A DNA stretch of 8,135 nt from JACRBK01 sp964427955 (lineage in GTDB: Bacteria > Chloroflexota > Anaerolineae > Aggregatilineales > Aggregatilineaceae): NCBI GenBank assembly GCA_964427955.1, contig CAYRWY010000271.1, forward strand, positions 1-8,135, given 5' to 3'. The position numbers were made by a program, and so were the translations under genes. The notes under the pieces were generated by a model that saw nothing but the letters and a program-made list of their open reading frames with translations, was not told the origin of the DNA and made no database searches. Positions 4,467 through 8,135 of this stretch are shown piece after piece; position 1 is the stretch's first letter, and the number at the start of each line of letters is the position of its first letter.

Positions 4467-6797
4467 ATGTTACAGAGACGCCTGACCTCATTCACTCACT
4501 CGATACGACCGGGGATCAACACCGGGTTTGTCGTAGGATTGGTGATCGTTTTCCTGATCTTGATCGGGCTGCCCATCCGGGTCGAAGACCTGGCTAACTT
4601 CTCATTCGGCCTGGTGATCGCCGTCTTTGGCCTCCGCCTCTCCCGGCGGCTGCGTAACCAATCGGTCAGCCACCTTTTGAAAAACGCGCTGGCGATGGGC
4701 GTCATCGCCACGATCATCATCTGGCTGTTCATGTCGCTGATCAACCGCTGGCAGGAACGCGGGATCGACGTCAAGGAGTATTTCGACGCGATCAATACCC
4801 AGACGATGAACGTCGTGTCCGGGATCCCCGAAGCCGAACTGGAGCCGAATCCGGCGCGTGATCCCCTCACCGACGAGTATCCGGAAGGCACGGTGCTGCG
4901 TACCGACCCGATGCGCCTGAGCTTCAGTTCGAAGTACGGCATCCACCTCTTCAACCTCAACCTCCACGTGGGCGGCTTCTACGGCTTCATGCTGCTGCTC
5001 GTCGTCGTAGGCGTCGTGTCCGCCACGATCACGCGTGGGGCGATGGCGATCAACATTGATCAGTACCGCCGACAGACGGTCACCGCCCTGACAGGCAATC
5101 CTGTATCACATTGGTTGGTCCTGCTGCTGCCGATCCTGCTGTTCGCCCTGCTGTGGCTCTCCGTCAAACAAGGCTCACACGCCGCGATCCTGTCGTTGGG
5201 CAGCCGGACGCAGGAAATCCAACTGCTGCTCAGCTTTGGGATCATCCTGTTCGGATTGGTCGCCATCCGTGCGGCCCAGCCGAACGATTGGAAGCTGACG
5301 TATGGTCCGCAGCTAGGCATCTGCCTGGGCCTGATTGCGGCCCTGGTGGCGGTGGGTATCTGGCGTGTCACGGCCAACAAGATGTATCTTATTTCGACCT
5401 CGGATACGCCCAATGGCGACCGGACCCTGAGCGTCCTGGTCGTCGTGGCGATTGGCGTGCTGATCGCGGGACAAACGGCGTTCTCCCTGCGCCGTCCGGG
5501 CCGCTTCGAGCCGCAATTCGCGGCGATCCTGGCGCTGCTGGTCATTCTGCTGATGCCGCTCTACCTGGATCAATACCAGAATGACGTGCTGACCCTGGTC
5601 GGCATCAACATTTTGCTGGGGCTGGGCCTGAATATCGTGGTAGGCTATGCGGGGCTGCTCGACCTGGGGTACGTGGCTTTCTTCGCCCTGGGGGCTTATG
5701 CCTATGCTTTCCTCTCCTCAGACCAGCAAAAGATCGGCAAAGACAACCAGCCTATCGGCCTGAAATTTGCTGGCAACGATGACATGGTGGTCAAGTTTGT
5801 TGGCTGGGGAACGATCACCGTGGTGATGACCCTGCTGGTGGTCATGGCCGGGCTATACCTGTGGCGGCGTAGCCAGGCAGGACACCGTCAGGCCGAGACG
5901 CATCCCGCGCTGATCGACCTGCCCCAACGCCCGCCCCGCCAGATTACGTTTTTCCTGGCCGTATTGGGCATCGTGGTCAGCCTGATCGTCGCCTCACTGC
6001 TCGACGGTTCCGGCCTGTACCATGACATTTTCGACAAAACCTCTCCCTTCCTGGTGGGCATCATCGCCGGGGTGATCGCGGCAGGTCTGGCCGGAATCGC
6101 GCTGGGCATCCCGGTGCTGCGGCTGCGCGGCGACTACCTGGCGATTGTGACGTTAGGCTTCGGGGAAATCATCCGCCTGCTGTTCAACAACTTGCGCGAT
6201 TACACCGGTGGTCCGCAAGGCGTCCTGCAAATTCCTCGCCCCATTCCCAGAGAAGCCAATGGACCGGTGACCTTCCTGGTCATGGTCTATCTGGTCTTCA
6301 TGGGAGCCGGACTGGTCGCGTTCGCCTCCTCCCGCCTCAAGCAGGGGCGGATTGGCCGGGCCTGGAACGCCATGCGCAGCGATGAAGACATCGCCCAGTC
6401 GATGGGGATCAACCTGGTCCAGACCAAGCTCACCGCATTCGCCATCGGCGCCGCGTTCGCCGGGATCGGTGGCGCGTTGTTTGCCGCTCGCCAGCGCAAC
6501 ATCTTCCCGAACGACTTCCAACTGAATGTCTCGATCGAGGTGCTCAGCCTGGTCATCATCGGTGGGATGGGCAGCATCCCGGGTGTCATCGTGGGCGCCG
6601 TGGCGCTCATCGGCATTCCGGAAGTGCTGCGCGAGCTTGAGACCTACCGTATCCTGGCGTTCGGCGCGCTGCTGGTCGTGATGGTGATCATCCGTCCTGC
6701 CGGGCTGCTGCCTGAGCCTACCGCGCAGCTCCGTGACCGGGCACGCGGCCTGGCGGAGCAGTTCGGTTCGCATCAAAAAGAAGGGGAGCAGTCATGA
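4467..6797 (+). CDS. livM: Branched-chain amino acid ABC transporter permease LivM, strongly enlarged (776 aa)
   Basis: This is the second permease half of the LIV transporter. The conserved LivM core starts near residue 381: NILLGLGLNIVVGYAGLLDL (381-400), GIPVLRLRGDYLAIVTLGFG (547-566), TGGPQGVLQIPRP (580-592), the ATPase-contacting loop AMRSDEDIAQSMGI (635-648), AFAGIGGALFAARQ (663-676) and IIGGMGSIPGV (697-707). The family is usually about 300-430 residues. Ahead of the core lie about 380 residues with around nine hydrophobic segments (near 20-37, 44-58, 76-94, 169-188, 214-231, 252-268, 281-298, 320-339, 350-366) and a hydrophilic loop at about 95-165. A further 100 or so residues are inserted between GAYAYAF and GIPVLRLRG, with membrane segments near 447-466 and 493-511 and a charged loop between. 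Shine-Dalgarno GAAGG is 7 nt before the ATG. The stop overlaps livG by ATGA, so the two are translationally coupled. E. coli LivM has a shorter N-terminal membrane extension, so part of this region may be related to that. Confidence 0.92.
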   Translation: MLQRRLTSFTHSIRPGINTGFVVGLVIVFLILIGLPIRVEDLANFSFGLVIAVFGLRLSRRLRNQSVSHLLKNALAMGVIATIIIWLFMSLINRWQERGIDVKEYFDAINTQTMNVVSGIPEAELEPNPARDPLTDEYPEGTVLRTDPMRLSFSSKYGIHLFNLNLHVGGFYGFMLLLVVVGVVSATITRGAMAINIDQYRRQTVTALTGNPVSHWLVLLLPILLFALLWLSVKQGSHAAILSLGSRTQEIQLLLSFGIILFGLVAIRAAQPNDWKLTYGPQLGICLGLIAALVAVGIWRVTANKMYLISTSDTPNGDRTLSVLVVVAIGVLIAGQTAFSLRRPGRFEPQFAAILALLVILLMPLYLDQYQNDVLTLVGINILLGLGLNIVVGYAGLLDLGYVAFFALGAYAYAFLSSDQQKIGKDNQPIGLKFAGNDDMVVKFVGWGTITVVMTLLVVMAGLYLWRRSQAGHRQAETHPALIDLPQRPPRQITFFLAVLGIVVSLIVASLLDGSGLYHDIFDKTSPFLVGIIAGVIAAGLAGIALGIPVLRLRGDYLAIVTLGFGEIIRLLFNNLRDYTGGPQGVLQIPRPIPREANGPVTFLVMVYLVFMGAGLVAFASSRLKQGRIGRAWNAMRSDEDIAQSMGINLVQTKLTAFAIGAAFAGIGGALFAARQRNIFPNDFQLNVSIEVLSLVIIGGMGSIPGVIVGAVALIGIPEVLRELETYRILAFGALLVVMVIIRPAGLLPEPTAQLRDRARGLAEQFGSHQKEGEQS

Positions 6798-7597
6798 GCG
6801 ATCAGATTGTTCTTCAGACGACCGGCGTCACCAAACGCTTCGGCGGGCTGGTGGCCGTCGCGGACCTCAACCTGACCATCAAACATAACCAGATCGCCAG
6901 CGTGATCGGTCCGAATGGGGCCGGAAAAACGACCTTTTTCAACTGCATCACCGGCTTCTATACGCCCGAAGAAGGCGAAATCCGCTTTCTCCATCACCCG
7001 ATCCAGGGGCTGCGACCGGATCAGATCATCACCAAAGGGATCGCCCGCACCTACCAGAATATTCACCTGTTCACCGGGATGACGGTGCTCGAAAACGTCA
7101 TGGTCGGCATTCACACGGCGCTGCGGAGCAGTCCGCTGGGGGCGCTGCTGCGCAACCCGGTGAACCTGCGGGAAGAAAACGCCGTGTTGGCCAAGGCGTA
7201 TTCGCTGCTGGAGTTCGTCGAGCTGGACGAGCAGGCCGACCTGTTGGCGACCAATCTCGCTTACGGGAGCCAGCGCCGCCTGGAAATCGCGCGCGCGCTC
7301 GCCAGCGATCCCCGGCTGCTGCTGCTGGACGAACCCACCGCCGGGATGAACCCGCAGGAAACGGAAGCGACCATGCACTTCATCCGCCGCTTGCGTGACG
7401 AGCGCGACCTGACCATCCTGCTGATCGAACACGACATGAGCGTGGTCATGAGCATCTCGGATCAGGTCACGGTGCTGGACTATGGGCGCAAGATCTCCGA
7501 GGGGACTCCTCAGCACGTGCAGCGGGACCCCCTGGTGATCGAAGCCTACCTGGGCACTTCTGCCGATAAAGTGGATACAAGTTTCCTGGATGCATAA
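6794..7597 (+). CDS. livG: Branched-chain amino acid ABC transporter ATP-binding protein LivG
   Basis: This cytoplasmic ATPase subunit pairs with LivF to drive transport through LivHM. At 267 residues it is close to the usual LivG length (about 255). Visible motifs are KRFGGLVAVADLNL (14-27), Walker A GPNGAGKTT (39-47), the Q-loop in ARTYQNIHLF (Q88), the long LivG-type insert after the Q-loop (about 108-135), an ABC signature LAYGSQRRLEIARAL (155-169), Walker B LLLLDE (175-180, catalytic E180), the LivG-typical PTAGMNPQET (181-190) and the switch histidine H213 in IEHDMSVVM. The signature reads YGSQR where LivG proteins usually have YGQQR, a mild variant. The start overlaps the livM stop (ATGA, 6794-6797), with AAGGGGAG as Shine-Dalgarno 5 nt ahead. 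All catalytic residues are present. Confidence 0.96.
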   Translation: MSDQIVLQTTGVTKRFGGLVAVADLNLTIKHNQIASVIGPNGAGKTTFFNCITGFYTPEEGEIRFLHHPIQGLRPDQIITKGIARTYQNIHLFTGMTVLENVMVGIHTALRSSPLGALLRNPVNLREENAVLAKAYSLLEFVELDEQADLLATNLAYGSQRRLEIARALASDPRLLLLDEPTAGMNPQETEATMHFIRRLRDERDLTILLIEHDMSVVMSISDQVTVLDYGRKISEGTPQHVQRDPLVIEAYLGTSADKVDTSFLDA

Positions 7598-7600
7598 GCT

Positions 7601-8135
7601 ATGGCGCTGCTAGAAGTTGATAATCTGAACACGTTTTACGGGAAAATCCACGCCCTCAAGGGGATTTCGATCACCGTCGAAGAAGGCGAAATCGTCACCC
7701 TGATCGGCGGTAATGGGGCTGGCAAAACCACGACCCTCAACACCATCTGCGGGATCGTGCGGGCCGCCGAGGGCCGCGTCGTGCTCAACGAAGAAGACAT
7801 CACGCACCTGGCGCCACACCTGATTGTCGAGCGGGGGATCATCCAGTCGCCTGAAGGCCGCAAGATCTTCCAACGGCTGACGGTGATGGAAAACCTGGAA
7901 ATGGGAGCTTACGCCCGGCATGACGTGCACGACATCGCGCGGGATCTGGACTACGTGTTCCACACGTTCCCGCGTCTCAAAGAACGCGAGAAACAGCTAG
8001 GGGGCACGCTGTCCGGCGGCGAGCAGCAGATGCTGGCCATTGGCCGCGCCCTGATGGGCCGCCCGCGCGTGCTGCTGCTGGACGAACCGTCGATGGGCCT
8101 GGCGCCGCTGCTGGTCCGCGATATCTTCCGGATCA
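7601..8135 (+). CDS. livF: Branched-chain amino acid ABC transporter ATP-binding protein LivF, C-terminus cut by window edge
   Basis: This is the second ATPase subunit of the LIV transporter. ATG at 7601 gives 178 residues before the edge; LivF is usually about 235, so roughly 55-60 are missing, including the switch histidine. Visible motifs are VDNLNTFYGKIHALKGIS (6-23), Walker A GGNGAGKTT (36-44), the LivF-typical SPEGRKIFQRLTVMENL (83-99) in the Q-loop region, the ABC signature LSGGEQQMLAIGRAL (137-151) and Walker B VLLLDEPSMGLAP (157-169). The PEGR motif and PSMGLAP separate it from LivG. It starts 3 nt after the livG stop. No good Shine-Dalgarno is visible (only GGA at 7588-7590), so translation probably depends on coupling to livG. 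Confidence 0.95.
   Translation, partial: MALLEVDNLNTFYGKIHALKGISITVEEGEIVTLIGGNGAGKTTTLNTICGIVRAAEGRVVLNEEDITHLAPHLIVERGIIQSPEGRKIFQRLTVMENLEMGAYARHDVHDIARDLDYVFHTFPRLKEREKQLGGTLSGGEQQMLAIGRALMGRPRVLLLDEPSMGLAPLLVRDIFRI

Noticed and set aside
3754..4491. A 245-codon minus-strand frame over livH
   Set aside because: Composition dominated by Asp, His, Gln and Arg, antisense to conserved membrane segments, with no start signals.
1..8135. Mobile element, defence system, CRISPR array or tRNA
   Set aside because: No transposase, integrase, direct-repeat array, long terminal inverted repeats or tRNA-like cloverleaf found by eye. Every long coding frame is accounted for by metabolism or transport.

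Overview
The window holds two divergently arranged amino-acid loci around one regulatory intergenic region. Codon use is GC-rich (many codons end in G or C) while the intergenic region is AT-rich. A SAM-I riboswitch on a sulfhydrylase gene, a substrate-binding protein without a lipobox and unusually large LivH/LivM permeases suggest an environmental bacterium. Chloroflexota (Anaerolineae-like) is my best guess, but it is an inference without a marker gene.

Left side (minus strand, 1-1231): a metY-type O-acetylhomoserine sulfhydrylase runs off the left edge, with 308 N-terminal residues present. In transcription order its leader contains a sigma-70-like promoter (TTGACA, 17-nt spacer, TAACCT), a complete SAM-I (S-box) aptamer, an antiterminator strand, a strong intrinsic terminator, a possible hairpin that places the Shine-Dalgarno core in a bulge, and the start codon. 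The alternative pairings can be read base by base. High SAM should stabilise P1, release the terminator and switch off methionine synthesis.

Right side (plus strand, 1417-8135): a high-affinity branched-chain amino acid (LIV/HAAT-type) ABC transporter operon in the order livK, livH, livM, livG, livF. livK (binding protein, 404 aa) has its own extended -10 promoter and is separated from livH by 218 nt holding three successive hairpins. These probably lower read-through or protect livK mRNA, so that the binding protein outnumbers the membrane complex. livH (514 aa) and livM (776 aa) are 2 nt apart, livM and livG overlap by ATGA, and livF follows livG after 3 nt and runs off the right edge (178 residues present).

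LivK would deliver the amino acid to the LivH-LivM channel, and LivG and LivF would hydrolyse ATP. What departs from the textbook transporter is the permease pair. Both have long extra N-terminal membrane regions, and both have about 80-100 extra residues at the corresponding place in the core fold. I see no mobile element, CRISPR array, tRNA or rRNA gene. Apart from the permease architecture and the leader details, the locus is of known type.
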